Of a stretch of 41,714 bases of DNA, positions 34,569 to 41,714 are shown piece by piece. Location: contig JABIQM010000297.1 of assembly GCA_018699415.1 (NCBI GenBank), forward strand, positions 1 to 41,714, written 5' to 3'. The notes below the pieces were generated by a model, which had not been told where the DNA came from, did not search any database, and worked only from the letters and a program-made list of their open reading frames with translations. A program made the position numbers and the translations under genes. Source of the DNA: Acidimicrobiaceae bacterium (GTDB lineage Bacteria > Actinomycetota > Acidimicrobiia > Acidimicrobiales > Aldehydirespiratoraceae). How positions within the stretch are numbered: position 1 is the stretch's first letter; each line of letters starts with the position of its first letter.

Positions 34569-34677
34569 CACAGTTCGCAACCACGACCAACCGACCGCTT
34601 CGCCCACCCTATTGAAATTGACTGTCCTTCGCCACAGTTCGAGAATCGTGTCTGGTTATGGCCCCCAACCTATTGAA
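34569..34677. repeat. Duplicated promoter-region elements upstream of the lipoprotein gene
   Basis: CACAGTTCG occurs at 34569-34577 and 34633-34641. CCTATTGAA occurs at 34608-34616 and 34669-34677, with similar flanks (CCCACCC/CCCCAAC). The two elements alternate with a period of 61-64 bp, so one promoter-sized segment seems to have been duplicated and then diverged. The copies may be paired regulator sites. Confidence 0.55.
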
Positions 34678-34700
34678 CCGCGGGAAACAGCCAGCGGGAA

Positions 34701-35492
34701 CTACCCGATGTCGGCGTAGAACGCGTCGAGCCGAGCAAGCAGGTCAGCTTCGTCGAGGACGCCCTCGGATCGCTTCAGTTCCAGCAACCAGTTCATGATC
34801 CGGCCAACTTCGCGACCGGGTTCAATATCGAGATGAGCCATGACGGCGGCACCGTCGAGCTGCGGGCGCTCCGCCGCCTTTCGGTCCTCTTCGGCCAGCT
34901 CGGCAATGCGCTTCTCGAGATCGTCGATCCATTCTTGGATTCTCTGTGCCTTGGCCTTATTGCGGGTGGTGCAGTCGCTGCGAACCAGCGAGTTGAGCCG
35001 TCCGAGTAGCGGTCCGGCATCGCGGGCATAGCGGCGCACCGCCGTGTCGCTCCAGCCATCGGCATAGCCCTTGAATCGACCTGACATCCTTACCAACTCG
35101 GCAACGTCGGTGACCGTCTCCTCGGAGTAGCCGAGTGCCGTCATGCGCTTCTTGGTGACGCGACCGCCGACAACCTCGTGATGGCGAAAGGTAACGCCCC
35201 CGTGCTCAAAGCTACGGGTCTGAGGCTTGGCGATGTCGTGAAACAGGGCCGCCAGACGGACGATTTCGTCCCCGGGAGTCTTCGCCACCACTGCCACGGT
35301 GTGCGACAGCACATCCTTGTGGCGATGAATCGGATCCTGCTCCATGCGTAGCGCCAAGAGTTCGGGCACGAGTTGCTCGATGAGGCCACTGTCGATGGCC
35401 GACCACAAGGCCGCGGCCACGTCGTCCGCCATCAGGATGGCGGAGAGCGCATCTGCCCCGTCGACGGGAGTCTGGGTGATCGCGGTATCCAT
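34701..35492 (-). CDS. HD-domain protein matching the C-terminal half of CCA-adding enzyme
   Basis: A 263-aa protein that aligns, by eye, with residues after about 210 of actinobacterial PcnA/CCA tRNA nucleotidyltransferase: VPELLALRMEQDPIHRHKDVLSHT, AALFHDIAKPQTRSFEHGGVTFRHHEVVG (HD motif near 90), RYARDAGPLLGRLNSLVRSDCTTRN and the C-terminal helices. The catalytic nucleotidyltransferase head with its GxxRD and DxD motifs is entirely missing, and the space upstream (69 bp to a divergent gene) cannot hold it. It may be a stand-alone HD phosphohydrolase, or half of a split enzyme. Confidence 0.82.
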   Translation of the reverse strand: MDTAITQTPVDGADALSAILMADDVAAALWSAIDSGLIEQLVPELLALRMEQDPIHRHKDVLSHTVAVVAKTPGDEIVRLAALFHDIAKPQTRSFEHGGVTFRHHEVVGGRVTKKRMTALGYSEETVTDVAELVRMSGRFKGYADGWSDTAVRRYARDAGPLLGRLNSLVRSDCTTRNKAKAQRIQEWIDDLEKRIAELAEEDRKAAERPQLDGAAVMAHLDIEPGREVGRIMNWLLELKRSEGVLDEADLLARLDAFYADIG

Positions 35493-35549
35493 AGCGCCGA
35501 AAGCCTACGAGACAAGCGCCGCCGCTCACGCCCAAGATGGTGAACGACG

Positions 35550-35555
35550 TAGAAT
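35550..35555 (+). promoter_or_regulatory. -10 box for leaderless PIG-L transcript
   Basis: TAGAAT, six bases before GTG 35562. It decides between the adjacent GTG codons 35559 and 35562. Confidence 0.45.
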
Positions 35556-35561
35556 ATCGTG

Positions 35562-36305
35562 GTGCCCGCACTTCTTGAACTTCTCCACGGCGACGACGAT
35601 TTCGTACCCTCCAAAGCCTTGGTGATCGTCGCTCACCCCGATGATGTGGACTTTGGTACTGCCGGAACCGTCGCCACTCTTACCGATCACGGCGTCGAGG
35701 TGGTCTACGGACTGGTCACGAACGGTCAGGCAGGTGAACCCGCCGAGCTATGCGCCGACGACCTCGCTGCTGTCCGTCAGGCTGAGCAGGCCGCCGCGGG
35801 AAAGGTTGTTGGCGTGAGCGAGTTGCACTGGCTCGGTTTCCCTGACGGTGCCGTCGAGTCGACGCTCTTGCTCCGTAAGGCACTCTCGCGTCTCATCCGG
35901 ATTGTAAAGCCCGATCTCGTGATCACCCAGACACCGGAGCGAAACTGGGACCGTATTTACGCAGCGCACCCCGACCATCTGGCAACAGGTGAGGCCGTGG
36001 TAAGCGCCGTCTATCCGGATGCCCGCAACGCTAAATCGTATCCCGAACTACTGAACGAGGGTCACGAACCCCACGCCGTGAAGCGCATCTGGCTCATGGC
36101 CGGCACCGAACACAACTTGCGGGTGGACATCTCGGGGGCCATTGACCGCAAGATTGATGCTTTGCTTGAGCACCACAGCCAGAACGACGACCGGGCGGAA
36201 GTCCTCCCAGGCATGATCCGGGAATGGGCGCGAGACAACGCCAAAGCATCCGGGATTGAGGGAGCGACAGCCGTCGAGTCCTTCCGGTCCGTCAATACCG
36301 AGTAG
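35562..36305 (+). CDS. PIG-L/LmbE family deacetylase
   Basis: A 247-aa zinc deacetylase. The metal-binding AHPDDVDFG motif lies near residue 24, ATLTDHGVEVVYGLVTNGQAG follows, and the third ligand is in AAHPDHLATGEAVVSAVYPDARN. In actinobacteria this fold includes MshB and Mca of mycothiol metabolism, but other N-acetylated sugars are possible and I cannot assign the substrate. It converges with a TetR gene. Confidence 0.9.
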   Translation: MPALLELLHGDDDFVPSKALVIVAHPDDVDFGTAGTVATLTDHGVEVVYGLVTNGQAGEPAELCADDLAAVRQAEQAAAGKVVGVSELHWLGFPDGAVESTLLLRKALSRLIRIVKPDLVITQTPERNWDRIYAAHPDHLATGEAVVSAVYPDARNAKSYPELLNEGHEPHAVKRIWLMAGTEHNLRVDISGAIDRKIDALLEHHSQNDDRAEVLPGMIREWARDNAKASGIEGATAVESFRSVNTE

Positions 36306-36337
36306 CGGCGGAGCTTTCGGGTCTGCGTGAGGCGGAA

Positions 36338-36970
36338 CTAGCTAAAATAGCGGGCTTCGATTCCATCGAGCATTGCCTCGAGGCCTTCGTCAAAACGTTC
36401 GGCGACCGACATCGTACGAAGTGCGGCCCGAAAGCGGGCTACGGCCTCGAAGCCATCCGGCAACTCGGCGGCTGTGGAGGGGTCTTCGTTCTGTGCCTGC
36501 GCATCCGAACGTTCCTGAATCAACGTGCCGACGACATATGCCGAAACCGCTGAAAACGCCAGAGCAGGTGCTCTCAGGTCATCGGTGACGCCATCGAAAA
36601 TCGACGCAACTCGGTCCATGAGCTGGAGGCCACCGGGGGTATCACCCGGTCGGTCGATCAAGAGCGGAAGCGATTCTGGGTGGGCTTCTGCTGCGTGAAC
36701 ATACGACGCCGCAAGGTGCCGGGCCTTTTCCCGCCAATCGCCGGCCGGTTTCCCGTAGGACGTGAAGATCTCGGCGTAGACAAGGTCGGTCACCGCATTG
36801 AGAAGATCGTCCTTGTTGGCCACATGGTTGTAGAGCGACATCGCCTCGACACCCAGAGACGCCCCGAGCTTTCGCATGCTCAGCGCATCCAACCCGTTCT
36901 CATCAATCAGCGAAAGCGCGGCGGAGGCAACGCGACTACGCGTCAACGGCTCACGTTCGACGACTTTCAT
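36338..36970 (-). CDS. TetR-family regulator with TetR-type C-terminal domain
   Basis: A 210-aa repressor. The helix-turn-helix is at about residues 8-55 (SRVASAALSLIDENGLDALSMRKLGASLGV, then AMSLYNHVANKDDLL). The C-terminal ligand domain resembles TetR_C. No obvious target palindrome is seen next to it. ATG 36970 is supported by TACACT (36977-36982) six bases upstream; an in-frame start at 37024 is possible. The next 205 bp to the methyltransferase gene show nothing convincing. Confidence 0.88.
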   Translation of the reverse strand: MKVVEREPLTRSRVASAALSLIDENGLDALSMRKLGASLGVEAMSLYNHVANKDDLLNAVTDLVYAEIFTSYGKPAGDWREKARHLAASYVHAAEAHPESLPLLIDRPGDTPGGLQLMDRVASIFDGVTDDLRAPALAFSAVSAYVVGTLIQERSDAQAQNEDPSTAAELPDGFEAVARFRAALRTMSVAERFDEGLEAMLDGIEARYFS

Positions 36971-36976
36971 GGCCCG

Positions 36977-36982
36977 AGTGTA
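36977..36982 (-). promoter_or_regulatory. -10 box for leaderless TetR-gene transcript
   Basis: TACACT on the minus strand, six bases before ATG 36970. Confidence 0.4.
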
Positions 36983-37175
36983 GGCCTCTACAACCCGTGG
37001 CGAGGACGTCGGTTCAAACTGCACCGACCTCTCCAGATTGCTCTAACACCCGAAATTGATGCCGATACCGCCGTGACCTGGATGCGAGCCTGGACCTCCC
37101 GGGGATCGTTCCGAATAGCCCCGGCCGAAGGCTAGGGAACCCGTAAATGGCCGACGTCAACTGAGGTCTCCAGCC

Positions 37176-38234
37176 CTATCCAGGGGAGAGGAATGGCGGC
37201 CACTCGAAGACGGTGAAGCCCCCCATGCCGGTCGGGTCTAGGAGGATCTCTGCTTCTCGGATTCGGCTGCGCCCGCTGAGCGCGCCGAGGCCGCCCACCG
37301 CTGCGCCGGCCTTCCATCGCACTCTCCCCTCCTCAACGAGGCCATCGACCCCATAGGCACGTAGGAAGGCCGCCTGTGTCGTCGACCGTGGGGGGTCTGC
37401 TGCTGCAACGATCTGCTCGGCCGCAAGATCCGTTGTGATGTCCTGCGAACCGGGCTCATCGAGCCAGTTCGAGCCTGCACCATGACCACGAAACGTTCGC
37501 AGCCAGCCTGTGCCCCGCTTCGAAAGAACCGTCGTTGGGGCCGCGTAGTCGAACGCAATGAGGCGCGCCCCGACTGCACGCTGGGCGCGAATCCACTCTC
37601 CCGCTATGCGCAGCACCGGGAGCCGATCCGCCGTTTCGGCTTCGATGTCGAACACGTCCGGAAGCAGTTCCCCCAAGCACTCGACGAAACAGTCATTCTC
37701 AAAATTGACCAGAACCTCTCGCCATCCGTCGGCGGCGCGTTCGCCGATATCGAAGGGGAGATTGTCGAGAAGCTCGTTGGCGATGATGACATCGCACGGG
37801 CCATCGGGTTCGGGGCCGGGCGAGATACTCGCAACGACAGGCGCAGTCGGATGCATCGAGCGCTGAGCGTCTGAGATCTCCACGAGTTCAAGGCGAAGCG
37901 CGCCACTTCGGTGACACAGCGGATCAGCGGCCAGGACCGCTCGCGCCAGCGTGCCCGGCCCAGCACCGATCTCGCGGACAACCCACTCGTCAGGCTCACC
38001 CGCCTCGGTCCACCACGCGTCGAGGGCATTGGCGATGACCGCTCCGAACAGCGGGCCAACCTCTGGCGCCGTCAGGAAATCGCCGCGGCGCCCCGCTCGG
38101 CCGGTGGACTCGTCGCGCGTGTAGAAGCCTTCATCTGGGTCGTACAGGGCGGCGGCGATGAACGTCGACGCGCTGATCGGCCCCCGCGATCGAATCTCAG
38201 CGGCGAGACGCTCGGCGAGCGACTCGCGGGACAC
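37176..38234 (-). CDS. MidA/NDUFAF7-family SAM methyltransferase
   Basis: A 352-aa COG1565 methyltransferase. Signatures are YDPDEGFYTR, GDFLTAPEVGPLFGAVIA, the SAM-binding VREIGAGPGTLARAVL (near 85-100) and VIIANELLDNLPFDI. The mitochondrial relative NDUFAF7 dimethylates an arginine of the 49-kDa complex I subunit and is needed for assembly. Here the GTG start is only 6 bp after the nuoN stop, at the end of the nuo operon, so a role in complex I assembly is a strong contextual inference. Confidence 0.9.
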   Translation of the reverse strand: MSRESLAERLAAEIRSRGPISASTFIAAALYDPDEGFYTRDESTGRAGRRGDFLTAPEVGPLFGAVIANALDAWWTEAGEPDEWVVREIGAGPGTLARAVLAADPLCHRSGALRLELVEISDAQRSMHPTAPVVASISPGPEPDGPCDVIIANELLDNLPFDIGERAADGWREVLVNFENDCFVECLGELLPDVFDIEAETADRLPVLRIAGEWIRAQRAVGARLIAFDYAAPTTVLSKRGTGWLRTFRGHGAGSNWLDEPGSQDITTDLAAEQIVAAADPPRSTTQAAFLRAYGVDGLVEEGRVRWKAGAAVGGLGALSGRSRIREAEILLDPTGMGGFTVFEWPPFLSPG

Positions 38235-38240
38235 GGCGGT

Positions 38241-39749
38241 TCAGCCGCCGACGCCGGCGAGCAAGCTCACCTTGGTGATGTCGCCCACGAGTCCGGGCAG
38301 AATGCCAAACACGATAGTGGCGGCCACGGTGATCACCAGCGCAGAGGTAAGCGAAGCCGGAATCCGAATGGGGTTGAGGTCGCCGTCAGGCGCTTCGTCA
38401 GCCCACATCTTCGCTCCGATGCGGGCGTAGTAGTAGAGGGCAATCACCGAGTTGACGGCCACGAACACACCGAGCACGACGCCCGAAACGGTGTTGGCTT
38501 CGATGACCGCACCCATGATGCGGAACTTGGCCCACCAACCACCGAGCGGCGGGATACCGGCCAAAGCGAAAAGGAAGATGGTCATCGCAACGGTGAGCCC
38601 AGGGGCGTAGTGGAACAGCCCGCGATAGTCCTCGATCTCTGCAGATCGGGTTTTGCGAGCGACAGCGATCACCACGGCGAATGCCCCAAGGTTCATCGCC
38701 GCGTAGATTACGAGATAGCTCACGGTGGCGGCGAGCGCCGAGTCGGGGACGTCGCTCGCAACCGCCAACGGGGCCAACATGTAGCCAGCCTGGGCCACCC
38801 CGGAATAGGCGAGCATGCGGACGATATTCGTTTGGCGCAAGGCAATCAGATTGCCAACGGTCATCGACACGGCGGCAAGCGCGAAGATCATCGGCTCGTA
38901 CACATCTTCACGACCGATGAAGCCAACGAACAAGATGTTCATCAACGCCACAAAGCCCGCGGCCTTCGACGCAACCGACAAGAACGCGGTGACAGGGGTA
39001 GGCGCACCCTCATAGGTATCAGGCGCCCATGTGTGGAACGGCACCGCAGACACCTTAAAAGCGAAACCGACAATCACGAAGATGATCCCCATGACCACGA
39101 TCGCCGACGGCGAATCGGATGCACTGACGGCCTCATTGATGTCGACGAGCAAGGTGGTACCCGAGGCGCCATAAAGCAGCGACATTCCGTAGAGCATCAC
39201 CGCAGAGGCAAAGACACCCATCAGGTAATACTTGATACCTGCTTCGTTGCTTTTGAGATCACGCTTTCGCCAAGTGGCCAGCATGTACGCCGGAATCGAG
39301 AGCAGTTCGAGAGCGACGAAGATCGTGATCAGATCACGAGCCGACGCCATGAGCACCATGCCAAGGATCGAGCTGAGAAGAAGCCCGTAGTACTCGTTTT
39401 CCCAATAGTCGCCCTCAGCGATGTAGTTGCTTGAGATGAGCACGACGATGTAGCCGGCGAGAACGAACACGGCCTTCATGATGAGGGCATAGTTGTCGAT
39501 GACGAAGGCACCGCTAAACATGGATCGATCGGCGCCGTCAACTGCAAGAGTAATGATCGGGATCATCGTGGCGAGCAGGCCGATAGAGGCGAGGGCTGGG
39601 GCCCACTTGCGGCCGCGTTCGAGCCAGACAATGTCCATCAGCGTGAGCAGGACACCGAACGCAAGCAAGGTGAGCTCGGGCGACGCGGCATGCCAGTCAA
39701 TGGGGGGCCGGACAAAGTCTCCGACCTCAGCAGCGAGCACAGCGAACAT
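38241..39749 (-). CDS. nuoN: NADH-quinone oxidoreductase subunit N
   Basis: A 502-aa antiporter-like membrane subunit of complex I with about fourteen spans. Conserved features are FVALELLSIPAYML, FKVSAVPFHTWAPDTYEGAP with the proton-path Lys, and a C-terminal segment FALAGIPPLGGWWAKF. GGAGG lies 8 bases before the ATG, inside the last codons of nuoM, 5 bp away, so translation is probably coupled. Confidence 0.96.
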   Translation of the reverse strand: MFAVLAAEVGDFVRPPIDWHAASPELTLLAFGVLLTLMDIVWLERGRKWAPALASIGLLATMIPIITLAVDGADRSMFSGAFVIDNYALIMKAVFVLAGYIVVLISSNYIAEGDYWENEYYGLLLSSILGMVLMASARDLITIFVALELLSIPAYMLATWRKRDLKSNEAGIKYYLMGVFASAVMLYGMSLLYGASGTTLLVDINEAVSASDSPSAIVVMGIIFVIVGFAFKVSAVPFHTWAPDTYEGAPTPVTAFLSVASKAAGFVALMNILFVGFIGREDVYEPMIFALAAVSMTVGNLIALRQTNIVRMLAYSGVAQAGYMLAPLAVASDVPDSALAATVSYLVIYAAMNLGAFAVVIAVARKTRSAEIEDYRGLFHYAPGLTVAMTIFLFALAGIPPLGGWWAKFRIMGAVIEANTVSGVVLGVFVAVNSVIALYYYARIGAKMWADEAPDGDLNPIRIPASLTSALVITVAATIVFGILPGLVGDITKVSLLAGVGG

Positions 39750-39754
39750 GGTGA

Positions 39755-41359
39755 TCAGCCTCCGAAGGCGGCCTGGGTGGCAGCAGCCACACCTTCACAG
39801 CCACCTTCGAGTTGCAGACAGTTGTCAAGCGACTCGACGACGGCTGGATCGGTGACTTCGAAGATGAGGCCGGGAGCCACACCGAAGAGAACGATCAGAA
39901 AAAGGAACGGCGCCCAGGCAATCCATTCAGTGCGTTTGACGTCGACGATCTCTGGATCGTTGGCGAACTCTTCTGAGGGTTCGCCCATGGCGGTGCGCTG
40001 AAGAAGCCAAAGCAGATAGCCGGCAGCCAAAACGGTGCCGACCGCCGCGATCACCATGTAACCACGGAAGGTTTCCTCTGGGATGCCGTTGGCGGGCTGA
40101 TAGGCCGAAAGGATGGCGGGGAACTCCCCCCAGAAGCCGGCGAGGCCAGGAAGGCCAAGCGACGCCATGACCGTGAAGCCGAGGATCCAACCAAGCTTCG
40201 GCGCCTGGAGAAGCATGCCACCCAGACGCTTGATATCAAGCGTGTGGTAGCGGTCCTTCACCGAACCGGCGATGAAGAAGAGCATGCCGGTGATGAGGCC
40301 GTGAGCGACCATGCCGAAGATGGCGGCGTTGATACCGAAGTCAGTGAGCGTGGCAATGCCGAGCATCACAAAGCCCATATGGGCCACCGAGGAGAAGGCA
40401 ATCAGACGCTTCATATCGGTTTGAGCCAGACAGCCAAGGGCGCCGTAGATGATGCCGATGACGGCAAAGAGGCCAATCCATGGAGCCCATGCCTCAGCGG
40501 CTTCGGGCAGCATCGGAATAGCGATACGGATGAAGCCATACGTGCCGAGCTTCAAAAGCACGGCGGCCAGGATCACCGAACCCTGGGTTGGCGCTTGGGT
40601 GTGGGCATCAGGCAGCCATGTGTGGAACGGGAACAGCGGGACCTTGACACCGAAGCCGAGGAACATTGCGCCGAAGATCAATAGCTGCGACGAGCGGACA
40701 ATGCCAGCACCGGCTACATCAGACAAAGCACGCATATCGAAGGTGCGCATCAACTCGCCTGAGACAGGGTCCTTGGAGAGGAAGAACAACGCCAAGAAAC
40801 CGAGCAGCATGATCGCCGACCCGAACAGGGTGTACAGGAAGAATTTCAGTGAGGCGTAGCGACGATCCTCCCCACCCCAGACAGCGATCATGAAGAACAT
40901 CGGGAGAAGGACCACTTCGAAGAAGACGAAGAAGAGGATGAGATCCTGCGCCAGGAACGTGCCGATCATGCCCGTCTCGAGAATGAGCATCAAGATCAGG
41001 AACGACTTGGCGTTGCCCGGATGTGGAATGTGATCCCACGAGTAGATGAATACCAGTGGCATCACAAACACACTGAGCATCATCAGCGGCAATGACATGC
41101 CATCGAGACCCATGATCAGCCGCGAGTTGATGACGTCAATCCAGTTCTCGTCGACGACGTACTGGAGCGACCCCGCCGCGCCATAGTTGAAGTCGAAGAG
41201 ATACCAAACACCCAACGCAAGCGCGAGAAGTGATGCAAGCAGAGAAACCTGCTTGTGGGTCTCTTCATTCTCTTGCGGAATGAGCATCATCAGCAGGGCG
41301 CCGGCGAGCGGCACAAAAGTGATGACGAGGAGGCCCCAGTCGGTGAGGAATTCAGGCAT
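39755..41359 (-). CDS. nuoM: NADH-quinone oxidoreductase subunit M
   Basis: A 534-aa antiporter-like subunit of the complex I membrane arm, with about fourteen spans. The essential Glu is in FFVFFEVVLLPMFF (near 147) and the Lys in FGVKVPLFPFHTWLPDAHTQAP (near 240). AGGA precedes the ATG. The C-terminal tail after the last span is Cys/Gly containing and slightly long. Gene order L-M-N is standard. Confidence 0.96.
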   Translation of the reverse strand: MPEFLTDWGLLVITFVPLAGALLMMLIPQENEETHKQVSLLASLLALALGVWYLFDFNYGAAGSLQYVVDENWIDVINSRLIMGLDGMSLPLMMLSVFVMPLVFIYSWDHIPHPGNAKSFLILMLILETGMIGTFLAQDLILFFVFFEVVLLPMFFMIAVWGGEDRRYASLKFFLYTLFGSAIMLLGFLALFFLSKDPVSGELMRTFDMRALSDVAGAGIVRSSQLLIFGAMFLGFGVKVPLFPFHTWLPDAHTQAPTQGSVILAAVLLKLGTYGFIRIAIPMLPEAAEAWAPWIGLFAVIGIIYGALGCLAQTDMKRLIAFSSVAHMGFVMLGIATLTDFGINAAIFGMVAHGLITGMLFFIAGSVKDRYHTLDIKRLGGMLLQAPKLGWILGFTVMASLGLPGLAGFWGEFPAILSAYQPANGIPEETFRGYMVIAAVGTVLAAGYLLWLLQRTAMGEPSEEFANDPEIVDVKRTEWIAWAPFLFLIVLFGVAPGLIFEVTDPAVVESLDNCLQLEGGCEGVAAATQAAFGG

Positions 41360-41425
41360 GAGTGTTTTTCCTGGTTACCAGTCGAAGAATATTTGGAAGA
41401 TGACGAGAGTTAGAGAGCATGGGTT

Positions 41426-41714
41426 CTAGAGAGCGAGGATGAGGACGAAGACACCGGCCGCGAGAGCGGCGCCGGCGAAGAGTATGGCGGCGTAGTTCTG
41501 AACCCGGCCGGAGTTCATGCGGCGGAGCTCCTGGCCGGTGGCGTCGGAGACAACGCCGGCGCCGTTGATGAAACCATCGACCAGACCCTGGTCGATCTTT
41601 TCGTAGACGAGCTTTCCGGTACGCACCGACGACTCGCCGACGGCGTTGACGGTGCCATCGATGACGTTTTGATTGACCCAGTTGACGGCCCGGGCCAGTG
41701 GGCCCTTGGTGAAC
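41426..41714 (-). CDS. nuoL: NADH-quinone oxidoreductase subunit L, C-terminal part
   Basis: The last 95 codons of nuoL, cut by the window edge. The segment GPLARAVNWVNQNVIDGTVNAVG is the helix connecting to the final span, and NYAAILFAGAALAAGVFVLI is the last membrane helix typical of NuoL. nuoM begins 66 bp downstream. The rest of the operon lies beyond the window. Confidence 0.9.
   Translation of the reverse strand, partial: FTKGPLARAVNWVNQNVIDGTVNAVGESSVRTGKLVYEKIDQGLVDGFINGAGVVSDATGQELRRMNSGRVQNYAAILFAGAALAAGVFVLILAL

Noticed and set aside
36680-37135. 151-aa plus-strand ORF
   Set aside because: Most of it is antisense to the TetR gene. The last 35 codons fill the intergenic gap but show no domain.
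37911-39434. 507-aa plus-strand ORF antisense to nuoN and midA
   Set aside because: Composition is dominated by His, Arg, Asp and Gly, typical of reverse-strand reading of a membrane-protein gene. nuoN is unambiguous here.

Overview
The window looks like chromosomal DNA from a high-GC actinobacterium, most likely of the class Acidimicrobiia or a near relative. The grounds are a WhiB regulator, a GlnR-type regulator beside an alpha-type glutamine synthetase, a paired Get3-like ATPase locus (BagAB) as found in mycobacteria, frequent GTG starts, and many start codons lying 6-8 bases after a TANNNT -10 box (leaderless transcription). The lineage is inferred from gene content; no rRNA is present. 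I see no insertion sequence, phage gene, integrase, CRISPR array or rRNA.

Layout. 1-2.4 kb: five tandem 24-bp hairpin repeats, a candidate operator, glnA and a GlnR-like regulator. 2.4-8.8 kb: small membrane protein, RidA, a short ferredoxin/molybdenum-hydroxylase fusion, a divergent redoxin lipoprotein, an IscA-type Fe-S protein divergent from Mrp, and a GGDEF-EAL protein whose EAL half is degenerate. 8.8-13.4 kb: FxsA, a phosphotransferase, selA and selB. 13.4-18.3 kb: WhiB, a cryptic palindrome-controlled locus, a degenerate NfeD/ClpP-class membrane protein, the two Get3-like ATPases, then a divergent STAS and receiver pair. 18.4-19.0 kb: tRNA-Pro(CGG) with a strong terminator and a 500-bp intergenic stretch holding a broken small ORF and nested inverted repeats.

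19.0-32.8 kb is a catabolic and redox region: two crotonases, an MFS exporter, a hot-dog protein, amidase, cupin, DUF2461, an orphan form II CoxL-like molybdenum hydroxylase, beta-carbonic anhydrase, an orphan HyuA, FMN split-barrel protein, nitroreductase, DUF2236 and MazG-like proteins. 32.8-37.0 kb: asd, a Cys-rich acidic lipoprotein behind a duplicated promoter segment, a headless CCA-enzyme-like HD protein, a PIG-L deacetylase and a TetR regulator. 37.2-41.7 kb: the 3' end of a complex I operon on the minus strand (nuoL partial, nuoM, nuoN) followed after 6 bp by a MidA/NDUFAF7 methyltransferase, a family known for complex I assembly.

Themes. Nitrogen control is local (glnA, GlnR-like regulator, operator). 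Fe-S and molybdenum enzymes recur (IscA, Mrp, WhiB, two Mo-hydroxylase proteins, complex I). Several proteins keep a recognisable fold but have lost the textbook active residue: the GlnR-like receiver, EAL domain, NfeD protease domain, Mrp CPxC, SelB G4 motif and the CCA-enzyme head. No single obviously new multi-gene system stands out. The best candidates for new biology are the nuo-midA coupling, the mini molybdenum-hydroxylase fusion, the headless CCA-enzyme HD protein and the WhiB/NfeD/BagAB neighbourhood.
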